64,000 nucleotides of DNA, taken from contig JAZSRA010000032.1 of NCBI GenBank assembly GCA_045538195.1, positions 1 through 64,000 on the forward strand, read 5' to 3'. The position numbers and the translations under genes are program-made. Within the stretch, counting starts at the first letter, position 1, and each line of letters opens with the position of its first letter. Positions 33,129 to 41,368 of the stretch are shown here, piece after piece. The notes beneath the pieces were generated by a model. It was not told the origin of the DNA, did not search any database, and worked only from the letters and a program-made list of their open reading frames with translations. Source of the DNA: SVTX01 sp045538195 (GTDB lineage Bacteria; Bacillota; Clostridia; Oscillospirales; CAG-272).

Positions 33129-33521
33129 GGGGGTGTAAAGGTTTCGACGGGGATTTTGAGGTATGATAAGCGGGTAGAGCCGAGTAATCTCTTAAACTGC
33201 TCAAACTAAAAAAATAAACGACAACAATACTGTTGCTATGGCTGCCTAATCGTTGACCCTTCGGGGCTAACGATGGCAGTGCCGCGGTCTGCGGACCGCC
33301 CGTTCCTCCCGAGAGGACCACGACTCGGGACTGAGCGTCATTTTAGTGGTGAACATGCATCGGCGGTTTACCGTTGAACCGATCATGCACAAAACGGTTG
33401 CTTCTCGACCGAGCCTGAGTGCCGGCGCGGTCGAGAAAAAGACAAAATAGACACCCTGCACCCGGAGAAAGTTGTATCAAGAGGTTTTCGGACAGGGGTT
33501 CGATTCCCCTCACCTCCACCA
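33129..33521 (+). ncRNA. ssrA: Transfer-messenger RNA
   Basis: A 393-nt tmRNA. Acceptor stem GGGGGTG (33129-33135) pairs with CACCTCC (33511-33517) before encoded ACCA. The D-like region has GTTTCGACGGGG and the T arm GGGGTTCGATTCCCC. The tag reading frame ends GTT GCT ATG GCT GCC TAA (33232-33249), giving a peptide ending NDNNTVAMAA; the codon before Asn is ATA (33214-33216), so the resume codon is either ATA or AAC. The C-terminal Ala-Ala is as expected for protease recognition. A terminator follows, and smpB is just upstream. Confidence 0.97.
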
Positions 33522-33528
33522 GAACAAG

Positions 33529-33578
33529 CAAATTCGAACTGTTTCGTTACGACGGAACTGTTCGGATTTGTTTTTTTC
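33529..33578 (+). terminator. Terminator of ssrA
   Basis: Long stem CAAATTCGAACTGTTTCG... / ...ACGGAACTGTTCGGATTTG (33529-33570) followed by TTTTTTT. Confidence 0.88.
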
Positions 33579-33605
33579 TTTGATTATCCATATTAGATGA
33601 TACCA

Positions 33606-33633
33606 CCGAGAGTGACCAAATGGTCACTCTCGG
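33606..33633. repeat. Perfect 13-bp inverted repeat between ssrA and PiT gene
   Basis: CCGAGAGTGACCA / TGGTCACTCTCGG with two bases between. No strong T-run on either side (CGCTTTTG on plus), so it is a weak terminator or a regulator site for the following transporter. Confidence 0.6.
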
Positions 33634-33787
33634 CGCTTTTGTTTAATCTTCTGATAGTTTTCTTTCTACCCTTTTTCTGATAATATGATCATTATATGTG
33701 TGGTATGTTTGCAAAGGTATATTAAACATAAATCGTCACATTATATAATTAGACTTTTAGAAATACGAGGTGAAATAAAGGAAGTTT

Positions 33788-34840
33788 ATGGATTTTTTAG
33801 AGTTTTGGGGGCAAATGACGGCGAACCCTCTTCTGTTTGTCGCGGTAACGTTGACTCTCGGCGTTATTCTGGTAAACGGATGGACCGACGCACCTAACGC
33901 TATTGCCACCTGAGTTGTAACGAGATGTATGCCTCCGAAGGCGGCAATACTTATGGCGGCGGTGTTTAATTTTCTCGGCGTTTTCGTTATGACCCAGATA
34001 AGCAACGAGGTTGCCGTAACTATCACAAGCATGGTCAACTTTGGCGAGAACTCGGGACGTACAATCATTATCGTTTTGTGTGCGGCAATGCTTGCTATCG
34101 TTATTTGGGCCACACTTGCGTGGGCTTTCGGTATTCCTACCAGTGAGAGTCATGCGCTTATTGCAGGGCTTACGGGAGGTGCTATGGCGCTTAACAGTCT
34201 TGAAGCCGTCGTGTGGAGTCAATGGCTCAAGGTAATCTACGGCATCGTAATATCTGTTGTTTTTGGTTTTGGACTTGCATGGATTATAGGTAAGCTTGTA
34301 ACAAAGATATTTTATAAGGTAGATCGCCCGAAAACAGAGCCTTTTTTCAAGGGCGCACAGATCGTTGGCGCGGCGGCCATGGCATTTATGCACGGAACGC
34401 AAGACGGGCAGAAATTTATGGGTATCATCCTTCTTTGCGTATTCACTCTGCAAGGATCGGGTACTTCTGCGTCTACTTTTGAGATTCCGCTGTGGCTTAT
34501 GATAGTTTGCTCTCTCGTTATGGGAGCGGGTACCGCTATGGGCGGCAAAAAGATCATCAAATCTGTGGGAATGGATATGGTTAAGCTGGAAAAGTATCAA
34601 GGCTTTTCGGCAGATATTGCATCTTCTATCTCGCTTGTTTTCTGCTCGGTATTTGGTCTCCCCGTTTCTACCACCCATGTAAAGACCACCTCTATTATGG
34701 GTGTCGGAGCCGTCAAGAGAGTTTCGGCTATCAACTTTGGAGTGGTAAAGGAGATGGTCATGACCTGGATCCTCACCTTCCCCGGATGCGGTCTGCTTGC
34801 ATTCTTAGTAACCAAACTGTTCTTGTTAATTTTCAATTGA
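33788..34840 (+). CDS. PiT-family inorganic phosphate transporter with in-frame TGA at codon 42
   Basis: A 350-codon low-affinity phosphate permease. ATG 33788 has AAAGGAAG upstream; the frame reads through VNGWTDAPNAIAT, then TGA (33911-33913), then VVTRCMPPKAAILMAAVFNFLGVF and on to 34840 without further stops. The PiT signature normally has a Cys after PNAIAT, so TGA replaces TGC/TGT. Later PiT motifs (AWAFGIPTSESHALIAGLTGG, FGLPVSTTHVKTTSIMGVG) are intact. Restarting at 33929 would lose the first membrane segment. Explanations: point mutation, base-call error, stop readthrough or selenocysteine. A DUF47 partner gene follows 18 bp later. Confidence 0.85.
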
Positions 34841-34858
34841 TTGAAAGGAAGTATATAA

Positions 34859-35479
34859 ATGGCTAAAGGCGATAAGTTTTATTTTGAGAATTATTCGGAG
34901 TGCGCCGCGCTTGCAAAGAAGGCGGCAACATATCTCGTAGGATGCCTTGAGAACTACAATGCCAATAACATTAACAAAATGCTTGAAGAAATGCACACAT
35001 TCGAGCATAGCGCGGATATGAAGAAGCACGAGATTAACTCAACTCTTGCAAAGGCGTTCGTTACACCCGTTGACCGCGAGGATCTCGACATTTTGAGCCA
35101 GCAGATGGATAACGTGCTTGACCTTATCGAGGAAGTTCTGCAAAAGCTCTACATTTATAACGTCAAGGAGATAGAGCCTGCCGCTATTGAATACGCAAAG
35201 CACCTCGTAAGAGCTTGCGATCTGCTGGGCGAGATAATGAGCGAGTTTGAGAACTTCAAAAAATCCAAGAAGATCCACTCTCTCGTTATTGCTTGTAACG
35301 ACGTTGAGGAGGACTGCGATAAGCTCTATCTTACCACTATGCACGAGCTTACAAAGAACTCGACCGACATTCTCAACACCATTTCCTGGTATAAGATCTA
35401 TGATTGCCTCGAGGCTTGCGCTGACGCTTGCGAGCATGTCAGCGAATGTGTAGGATCGATCATTATGAAGAACACTTAA
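34859..35479 (+). CDS. DUF47/PhoU-like regulator of PiT transport
   Basis: A 206-residue all-helical cytoplasmic protein of the DUF47 (TIGR00153) family, which resembles PhoU and is usually encoded next to PiT permeases. Acidic metal-binding-like patches occur at HTFEHSADMKKHEINSTLAKAFVTPVDREDLDILSQQMDNVLDLIEE (about 46-92) and ACNDVEEDCDKLYLTTMHEL. A GAAAGGAAG site precedes the ATG. It probably modulates phosphate flux through the upstream permease. Its own frame is fully intact although the permease gene has an in-frame stop. Confidence 0.92.
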   Translation: MAKGDKFYFENYSECAALAKKAATYLVGCLENYNANNINKMLEEMHTFEHSADMKKHEINSTLAKAFVTPVDREDLDILSQQMDNVLDLIEEVLQKLYIYNVKEIEPAAIEYAKHLVRACDLLGEIMSEFENFKKSKKIHSLVIACNDVEEDCDKLYLTTMHELTKNSTDILNTISWYKIYDCLEACADACEHVSECVGSIIMKNT

Positions 35480-35485
35480 TATTTC

Positions 35486-35524
35486 AGACAGGGCATGCGC
35501 GGATGGCGTATGCCCTGTCTTTGC
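35486..35524 (+). terminator. Terminator of the PiT-DUF47 operon
   Basis: 15-bp stem AGACAGGGCATgCGC / GCGTATGCCCTGTCT (35486-35520, one wobble), then TTTG. Confidence 0.75.
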
Positions 35525-35568
35525 CGTATATTGCAGAAACAAAATCCCTTCAAAAATCAAAAAAGCTA

Positions 35569-35597
35569 TTGACAACTTCAAAAACCAATGGTATAAT
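35569..35597 (+). promoter_or_regulatory. Consensus promoter of T-box valS
   Basis: Exact TTGACA, 17-bp spacer, exact TATAAT; start expected near 35604. Confidence 0.92.
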
Positions 35598-35604
35598 ATA
35601 TCGT

Positions 35605-35850
35605 AATATTTAAACGCTGAGACCGAGAGGATTAGGTCGTTTGTCTCTTTCAGAGAGTGAGTGTTTGGTGCAAACTCACAGAGACGGCGATCGAAGGTAG
35701 CTTGTGAGCGGCGTGGGTGAAGGCATTTGCTGTGTAATCCGCGACGGTGGCGACGTTAGAGCCTTTGAGTGACACTCGTTTGAGTGTAATTTAGGTGGTA
35801 CCACGTGTTTTTTTGCGCCCTGATGATTTTAGGGGCGCTTTTTATTTTTA
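35605..35850 (+). promoter_or_regulatory. T-box riboswitch, valine specifier
   Basis: Leader that senses uncharged tRNA-Val. The distal stem I has CAGAGAGTGAGTGTTTGGTGCAA-type features (about 35651-35672), the specifier loop has GAAGGTAG with GTA (Val) at 35697-35699 followed by G, and the T-box is TTAGGTGGTACCACG (35791-35805). A terminator GCGCCC/GGGCGC with T-run (35815-35850) competes with the antiterminator. The specifier agrees with the valS gene downstream. Confidence 0.93.
35815..35850 (+). terminator. T-box-controlled terminator of valS
   Basis: Stem GCGCCCT / AGGGGCGC (35815-35838, one bulge) followed by TTTTTATTTTT. Confidence 0.85.
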
Positions 35851-35882
35851 TTTCAGAAAATTATTTGAAAGGACATAGAAAA

Positions 35883-38528
35883 ATGAATTCCTACAACGAA
35901 CTTCCGAAGACGTATTCTCCCTCGGATTTTGAGGACAGAATATACGCCGAATGGTGTGAAAAAGGCTATTTCACGCCTGATAAGAATAACAACAATCCCG
36001 CGTTTTCAATAGTAATTCCCCCTCCAAACGTCACGGGTCAGCTCCACATGGGTCACGCCCTTGACGAGACCTTGCAGGATATTCTCGTTCGTTACAAGAG
36101 AATGCAGGGCTTCAATACCCTCTGGGTCCCCGGCACCGACCACGCGGGTATCGCTACACAGATCAAGGTTGAGGAGAGACTACGCGTTGACGAAGGTCTT
36201 TCACGTTACGATTTAGGTCGCGAGAAATTCCTTGAAAGAGTATGGGGCTGGAAGGATACTTATGAAGCTCGCATCACAAGCCAGCTCAAAAAGCTGGGTG
36301 CGTCCTGCGACTGGACCAGACAGCGCTTCACTATGGACGAGGGCTGCTCCAAAGCCGTTCGCGAGGTATTCGTAAACCTTTATAACAAAGGACTTATCTA
36401 CCGCGGATACCGTATCATCAACTGGTGTCCCCGTTGCCTCACCGCACTTTCCGACGCAGAGGTCGAGTACAAGGATCAGCCCGGAAATTTCTGGCACATC
36501 AAGTATCCGATTATCGGTGAAGAGGCTTATGTCGAGGTTGCTACCACCCGTCCCGAGACCATGTTCGGTGACACCGCCATCGCGGTCAACCCCGAGGACG
36601 AGAACACCAAGCATCTTATAGGCAAGAAGGTACTTCTTCCTATCGTAAACCGCGAGATCCCCGTTATTGCCGACGATTACGTTGAGATCGGCTTCGGTAC
36701 GGGCTGCGTTAAGATCACTCCCGCCCACGACCCCAACGACTTCATGGTCGGTCAGAGACACAACCTTGAACAGATCAAGGTCATGAACGACGACGCTACT
36801 ATGAACGCTTACGCGGGCAAGTACGAGGGCATGGACAGATACGCTTGCCGTAAAGCGCTTGTTGCCGACCTTGAAGCAGAGGGTTACCTCGTTAAGACCG
36901 AGCCTCACGACCACAACGTTGGCGTTTGCTACCGCTGCGGAACGACGGTCGAGCCTATGACCAGCGACCAGTGGTTCGTTAAGATGAAGCCTCTCGCTGA
37001 GCCTGCTATCAAGGCGGTTGAGAACGGAAGCATCAACTTCGTTCCCGAGCGTTTCTCCAAGAACTACTTCAACTGGATGAACAATATTCTCGACTGGTGC
37101 ATTTCCCGTCAGCTCTGGTGGGGTCACAGAATCCCTGCATTCTATTGCGACGAGTGTGGCGAGATGACCGTCTCCAAGACCGATATTGACAAGTGTCCCA
37201 AGTGTGGCGCTCCCGTTCATCAGGACGAGGACGTGCTTGACACCTGGTTTTCGTCGGCATTGTGGCCCTTCTCCACTCTCGGCTGGCCCGAGGAGACCGA
37301 GGACCTCAAACGTTATTATCCCACCGACGTGCTTGTAACGGGCTACGACATCATCACCTTCTGGGTTTCGCGTATGATCTTCTCGGGACTTGAACATATG
37401 GACGAAAAGCCTTTCTCTACCGTATTCATTCACGGTCTCGTTCGTGACGCCCAGGGACGCAAGATGTCCAAGTCTCTCGGCAACGGAATAGATCCTCTTG
37501 AAGTAATCAAGCAGTACGGCGCAGACGCACTCCGCTTTGCTTTGGCAACCGGTAACTCCCCCGGAAACGATATGAGATTCTCCGACGAAAAGATCGAGGC
37601 GGCAAGAAACTTTGCTAATAAGCTTTGGAACGCATCGAGATTCGTCAGAATGAACCTCACAATCGACTCTATCAAGCTCCCCGACAGTGACAAGCTCGCT
37701 ATCGAGGACAAGTGGATCCTTAACGAGTTCAACTCTCTCTGCGAGAACGTTGTCACCAATCTTGACAACTTCGAGGTCGGCGTAGCCCTCGGTGCTATCT
37801 ACGGCTTCGCTTGGGACGTATTCTGCGACTGGTACATCGAGCTTGCAAAGGCGAGACTTAACGAAAAGGACACCGAGGCAAATCTCGTTTGCCAGAACGT
37901 GATTGCATACGTTCTCCAAGGAATCTTGAAGCTGCTTCATCCCTTCATGCCCTTCATCACCGAGGAAATTTATCAGGCGCTGCCTCACGATGCGGAAAGC
38001 ATTATGATCGCCGAGTACCCCAAGGCTTGCTCTTGTCTCTCCTTCCCCGCTGACGCTGAAAAGATGACCAAGATCATCGACGCTATCAAGGCGATCCGCG
38101 CGCGCAGAAGCGAGATGAACGTTCCTCCCTCCAAGAAGGCAAAGGTCTACCTCGCCACCAAATATACCGACGTTTTCGCTACTTCCGAGGCGTTCTTCAT
38201 TCGTCTTGCGTCGGCATCCGAGCTGATCGTAGCAGACACATTCGCCGAGACCGAAGTTAGTGCCGACAACGCAGTTCAGATCATCACCGACTCCGCAACT
38301 ATCTTCCTTCCTTTGGCAGACATAATAGACTTTGAGAAGGAAAAGGCTCGTCTTGAAGCCGAAAAGAAGAAGCTTGAAGGCGAGATCGAGCGAATTGAGA
38401 AGAAACTCGCAAACGAAGGTTTCGTAGCAAAGGCTCCCGCCGCAGTAGTTGACGGCGAAAAGGCTAAAATGTCGAAGTACCGTGAAAACCTCGACGGCAT
38501 CCTCGCCGCTATTGCAAAGCTCGGATAA
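35883..38528 (+). CDS. valS: Valyl-tRNA synthetase
   Basis: An 881-residue class I synthetase charging tRNA-Val. HIGH motif as HMGH in PPPNVTGQLHMGHALDETLQD (split near residue 43), KMSKS in QGRKMSKSLGNGIDPLEV (about 523), the editing domain with ATTRPETMFGDTAIAVNPED (about 220-240), a zinc-like CDECGEMTVSKTDIDKCPKCGAP insert (positions about 421-443) and a C-terminal coiled coil (EKARLEAEKKKLEGEIERIEKK). ATG 35883 has AAAGGA 8 bp upstream; the longer open frame runs back into the terminator. Controlled by the valine T-box. Confidence 0.97.
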   Translation: MNSYNELPKTYSPSDFEDRIYAEWCEKGYFTPDKNNNNPAFSIVIPPPNVTGQLHMGHALDETLQDILVRYKRMQGFNTLWVPGTDHAGIATQIKVEERLRVDEGLSRYDLGREKFLERVWGWKDTYEARITSQLKKLGASCDWTRQRFTMDEGCSKAVREVFVNLYNKGLIYRGYRIINWCPRCLTALSDAEVEYKDQPGNFWHIKYPIIGEEAYVEVATTRPETMFGDTAIAVNPEDENTKHLIGKKVLLPIVNREIPVIADDYVEIGFGTGCVKITPAHDPNDFMVGQRHNLEQIKVMNDDATMNAYAGKYEGMDRYACRKALVADLEAEGYLVKTEPHDHNVGVCYRCGTTVEPMTSDQWFVKMKPLAEPAIKAVENGSINFVPERFSKNYFNWMNNILDWCISRQLWWGHRIPAFYCDECGEMTVSKTDIDKCPKCGAPVHQDEDVLDTWFSSALWPFSTLGWPEETEDLKRYYPTDVLVTGYDIITFWVSRMIFSGLEHMDEKPFSTVFIHGLVRDAQGRKMSKSLGNGIDPLEVIKQYGADALRFALATGNSPGNDMRFSDEKIEAARNFANKLWNASRFVRMNLTIDSIKLPDSDKLAIEDKWILNEFNSLCENVVTNLDNFEVGVALGAIYGFAWDVFCDWYIELAKARLNEKDTEANLVCQNVIAYVLQGILKLLHPFMPFITEEIYQALPHDAESIMIAEYPKACSCLSFPADAEKMTKIIDAIKAIRARRSEMNVPPSKKAKVYLATKYTDVFATSEAFFIRLASASELIVADTFAETEVSADNAVQIITDSATIFLPLADIIDFEKEKARLEAEKKKLEGEIERIEKKLANEGFVAKAPAAVVDGEKAKMSKYRENLDGILAAIAKLG

Positions 38529-38622
38529 TATTCACAAAAAACAGCAAAGGTCCTTCACGCGCGAAAGACCTTTGCTTATAAATCGACTTCTAAATAATTC
38601 ATACGGTTATAGGAGAGTGAAT

Positions 38623-38877
38623 ATGAAACATAATATAAATTTGATAAGGCTGATAATTCTTTTTGCAATTACCACGGCACTCCTTGCTTTGGTGTCATGC
38701 GACGTTATCACAAACGTTCTCGGCAGTATAGATTCTTCCTTGCAAACAGCAGAAACCGAAGAATCCATACCCGAAGATTATCCTGAAAATAACGGCACGC
38801 AGTTTGAATCCGAGTCTGAAGATATTTCGGAAAGCTTCACAGAAAGCGCACTGAAACAAGCTCCATTTCACAAATAG
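38623..38877 (+). pseudogene. Lipoprotein, N-terminal fragment (frameshifted)
   Basis: Starts at ATG 38623 with AGGAG 8 bp upstream. Signal peptide with lipobox LVSC (C26), then an acidic Glu/Ser/Thr-rich linker, ending early at TAG 38875 after the out-of-frame residues LKQAPFHK. In another frame the linker continues as TETSSISQIEDASESEIEED straight into the fragment at 38940-39374. A one-base loss near 38850 therefore splits one lipoprotein gene of about 250 codons, or the assembly has an error there. Confidence 0.75.
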
Positions 38878-38939
38878 AAGATGCTTCGGAATCCGAGATT
38901 GAAGAAGATCCGCAATATAAAAACACATCTCTTCCATTC

Positions 38940-39374
38940 GTGGCTCATTGCGACTTTATAGGAGAGGAGACCGTTGGAAAAACGATACACTCAAAAAGCA
39001 CGCACAATTGCGTATTGAACGGTTACAGCACCGACAGATCCTCGCTTTTAAGACTTTCAGGCTGGTGCATTATCGAGGGCGGCGTATCAAAGTACGTGTG
39101 GTCGATGGACGGCGGTAAGACCTGGAATGACATCGGGGGCAATAGAAATTATGGAAACTCTGCCATGATTGACGCCGCTCAAAACGCCTTGGACTATACC
39201 TTTGAATCCGATTTTACCCGTGTAAATGCCCATTTTCAAGGATGTGGCACCCTTGTAATAGACCTTTATGATTATTGCGGCGAAACCGTGAATATCATTA
39301 TCGGCGCAGTTCCTCAAGATGACGAATCAAGCGTTGCAATCCTTTTTCATATTACGAATCTGCAGTGTAATTGA
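38940..39374 (+). pseudogene. Lipoprotein, C-terminal domain fragment (frameshifted)
   Basis: The second piece of the split lipoprotein. Its frame is open upstream to about 38850 (SSISQIEDASESEIEEDP..., LPFVAHCDFIG), so the GTG at 38940 is not a real start. The domain (about 140 residues) is beta-rich and contains LRLSGWCIIEGGVSKYVWSMDGGKTWNDI, positions about 40-68, which looks like a secreted beta-sandwich or Asp-box-like repeat (DGGKTW). No named family is recognised. Confidence 0.7.
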
Positions 39375-39391
39375 ATAGCAAAACGGCAAGG

Positions 39392-40276
39392 TCAATCCTT
39401 GCCGTTTGTTATCATTTTGCGGTATTCCCCGGGGGGCATACCGTTATTTTTTTTGAAAAATGCGTTGAAGCCCGGCTCGTTTGGAAATCCCATTCGTCGG
39501 CTGATCTCGCCAAGCGAAAGATCGGGTATTCGGAGCAGTTCTTCGATATGTTTTACTCTCTCTCGGCGGATATAGGCAGCGGGAGAAAGCTTTTCCGAAG
39601 AATAAAAGAGCCTTGTCAACTGTTTTTCGCTGATGTAGCAATACTCCGCAATCTCACTGACCTGAAGCGGCAGCTCGATATTATCAAAGATAAACTGACG
39701 TGCAAGCTGGACTCTGCTGTCCTCACTCCTCTCGGGCAGATCTGGAACAGAAATATTTCTTTCCGTAACGCCTATCTCCTTTAATAGCAAAATCGCTGTT
39801 TCAAAAACGCAATTTTCAACAAAAAATTCGGATGAACGAGATGTATCAGTCGAATATTCCGACACTGCCCAAATGTTTGATAAAAGCCTTTTGGAAATAG
39901 GTAAACATAGGCATTTTTTGCCTTCAAAACCAGTAAAAACATCCTGGGAAGACTCTCCAAGCGAAAATGTGACGGCATATTTTTTAATCGGGTACTCGGC
40001 AGAGATAAGTCTGTGCTTTCTTCCCTTAGGTATGGCAAGAAAACATCCGCTCTCGACCGTAAATATGCCGTCGCAGGTCTCGTAGCACTGCTTGCCGCCT
40101 ACAATTATATGAAATTCATATCCCGTGTGTGAATGTCGCTTTTTCGTACTGCTTCCGTCAGCAGATCCTTGCTCTATTGACTTTAAATAACAGTTGTTAA
40201 TGCCGTATGCCGAAAAAGGCGAGACTTCTTGATAATTTTCTTGTCCTGTTTGGTTTTGACGATATAATATTTTCAT
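39392..40276 (-). CDS. AraC-family transcriptional regulator
   Basis: A 294-residue regulator. N-terminal cupin-type sensing domain (about 20-130, with HSHTGYEFHIIVGGKQCYE and AIPKGRKHRLIS), and a C-terminal double HTH (about 190-290: QLARQFIFDNIELPLQVSEIAEYCYISEKQLTRLF, then LSLGEISRRMGFPNEPGFNAFFKKNNGMPPGEYRKM). It is divergent from the aldolase/BNR operon at 40435, with back-to-back promoters, so it probably activates that operon in response to the sugar degraded. The sensed ligand is unknown. Confidence 0.92.
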   Translation of the reverse strand: MKILYRQNQTGQENYQEVSPFSAYGINNCYLKSIEQGSADGSSTKKRHSHTGYEFHIIVGGKQCYETCDGIFTVESGCFLAIPKGRKHRLISAEYPIKKYAVTFSLGESSQDVFTGFEGKKCLCLPISKRLLSNIWAVSEYSTDTSRSSEFFVENCVFETAILLLKEIGVTERNISVPDLPERSEDSRVQLARQFIFDNIELPLQVSEIAEYCYISEKQLTRLFYSSEKLSPAAYIRRERVKHIEELLRIPDLSLGEISRRMGFPNEPGFNAFFKKNNGMPPGEYRKMITNGKD

Positions 40277-40311
40277 ATTAGTCCTCTTTTTGACGATTGG
40301 AGCTTTTCTCT

Positions 40312-40340
40312 ATTATATAATTTATTTTTCTGTCTGTCAA
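40312..40340 (-). promoter_or_regulatory. Consensus promoter of araC-type gene
   Basis: Minus strand exact TTGACA, 17-bp spacer, exact TATAAT, about 35 bp upstream of the regulator's ATG. Confidence 0.9.
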
Positions 40341-40381
40341 TAACGTGTCCGAAATATATAAAACAATGTCCTATATAATTA

Positions 40382-40410
40382 TTGCTTTTTTTCTTTATAC
40401 GGTGTATAAT
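40382..40410 (+). promoter_or_regulatory. Promoter of aldolase-BNR operon
   Basis: TTGCTT, 17-bp spacer, exact TATAAT; weak -35 fits an activator-dependent promoter. It lies inside an upstream extension of the aldolase frame, so the start at 40435 is favoured. Confidence 0.7.
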
Positions 40411-40434
40411 CAAAATAGAAAGGAAGGTAATTTT

Positions 40435-41364
40435 ATGGATATTTTAACTACGATGATAACCCCTTACAAAAAAGACGGCTCTATTGACTACGAGACCGCC
40501 GAAAAATACGTTGATTTTTATTTTGAAAGCGGCATTGACGGAATTTTTGCCGTTTGTCAGTCAAGTGAGATATTTTTCCTTACTCTTGAGGAGCGTGTTG
40601 AGCTTAACCGCCGTGTCTACGCTCGCTCAAAAGAGCTTGAAAAAAAGAGCGGCAGACGATTTACCGTTGTGTCCTCAGGTCATGTTTCAGATACGATAGA
40701 AGGACAAGCCGAGGAGCTTAACGCCGTCTACGCAAGCGGCACCGACGCGCTGATACTTATAACCAACCGTCTTGACGTGAACAACGAGGGCGACGACGTA
40801 TTCATCGCCAACGCCGAGGCTTTACTCGCAAAGCTTCCCCCTGAGGCAAAGCTTGGATTTTACGAGTGTCCCTACCCTTACAAGCGTCTCGTCACACCCA
40901 AAATTCTTGACTGGGCGCTCTCTACGGGCAGATTCTATTACATGAAGGACACCTGCTGTGACGCAGATATGATCGCGGAGCGTTGCCGTCAGCTTGAAGG
41001 CAGTAATTTTGCCCTGCTCAACGCCAACTGCCAGACTCTACTTGAAAGTCTTCGCCGTGGCGCCAAGGGTTATTGCGGCATTATGTGCAATTATCACCCC
41101 GCGCTTTATGCTTGGCTGGGTCAGAATTTTGAAAAAGAACCCGAAAAAGCCGAGCTTATACAGTCATTTATCGGCTCTTTCGGATTTACCGAGGGCGGTG
41201 TTCCCTACCCCTTGACGGCAAAATATCATATGGAGCTTTGCGGCATTCCCACAGAGCTTACCACGAGAAAGCCCGACGGCGGAGTTATGACCGAATACGC
41301 AAAGAGCTGCATGAGACAAATGAAGACTGCAAGCGATTATCTTGAAACATTGATCGGAGGATAA
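40435..41364 (+). CDS. Dihydrodipicolinate synthase / N-acetylneuraminate lyase family aldolase
   Basis: A 309-residue class I aldolase of the DapA/NanA superfamily, which cleaves or condenses pyruvate-containing acids. The TIM barrel shows TTMITPYKKDGSIDYE, GIDGIFAVCQSSEIFFLTLEER, catalytic-type Tyr in GFYECPYPYKR and Schiff-base-type Lys in FYYMKDTCCDADM. GGAAGG precedes the ATG. Because it is followed, 4 bp later, by a BNR/sialidase-like protein and is divergent from an AraC regulator, a sialic-acid-type or other sugar-acid lyase is more likely than lysine synthesis. Substrate is not proven. Confidence 0.88.
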   Translation: MDILTTMITPYKKDGSIDYETAEKYVDFYFESGIDGIFAVCQSSEIFFLTLEERVELNRRVYARSKELEKKSGRRFTVVSSGHVSDTIEGQAEELNAVYASGTDALILITNRLDVNNEGDDVFIANAEALLAKLPPEAKLGFYECPYPYKRLVTPKILDWALSTGRFYYMKDTCCDADMIAERCRQLEGSNFALLNANCQTLLESLRRGAKGYCGIMCNYHPALYAWLGQNFEKEPEKAELIQSFIGSFGFTEGGVPYPLTAKYHMELCGIPTELTTRKPDGGVMTEYAKSCMRQMKTASDYLETLIGG

Positions 41365-41368
41365 CAAT

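Noticed and set aside
33788..34840. Genetic code 4 (TGA as Trp) to explain the PiT gene
   Set aside because: TGA ends several intact genes in the window, and the aligned residue is Cys, not Trp.
36213..37988. 591-codon open frame opposite valS
   Set aside because: Antisense shadow of a conserved synthetase gene with no start signal or family likeness.
40345..40434. N-terminal extension of the aldolase
   Set aside because: The region holds the -35 and -10 boxes of the operon; the family start and AGGAAGG fit 40435.
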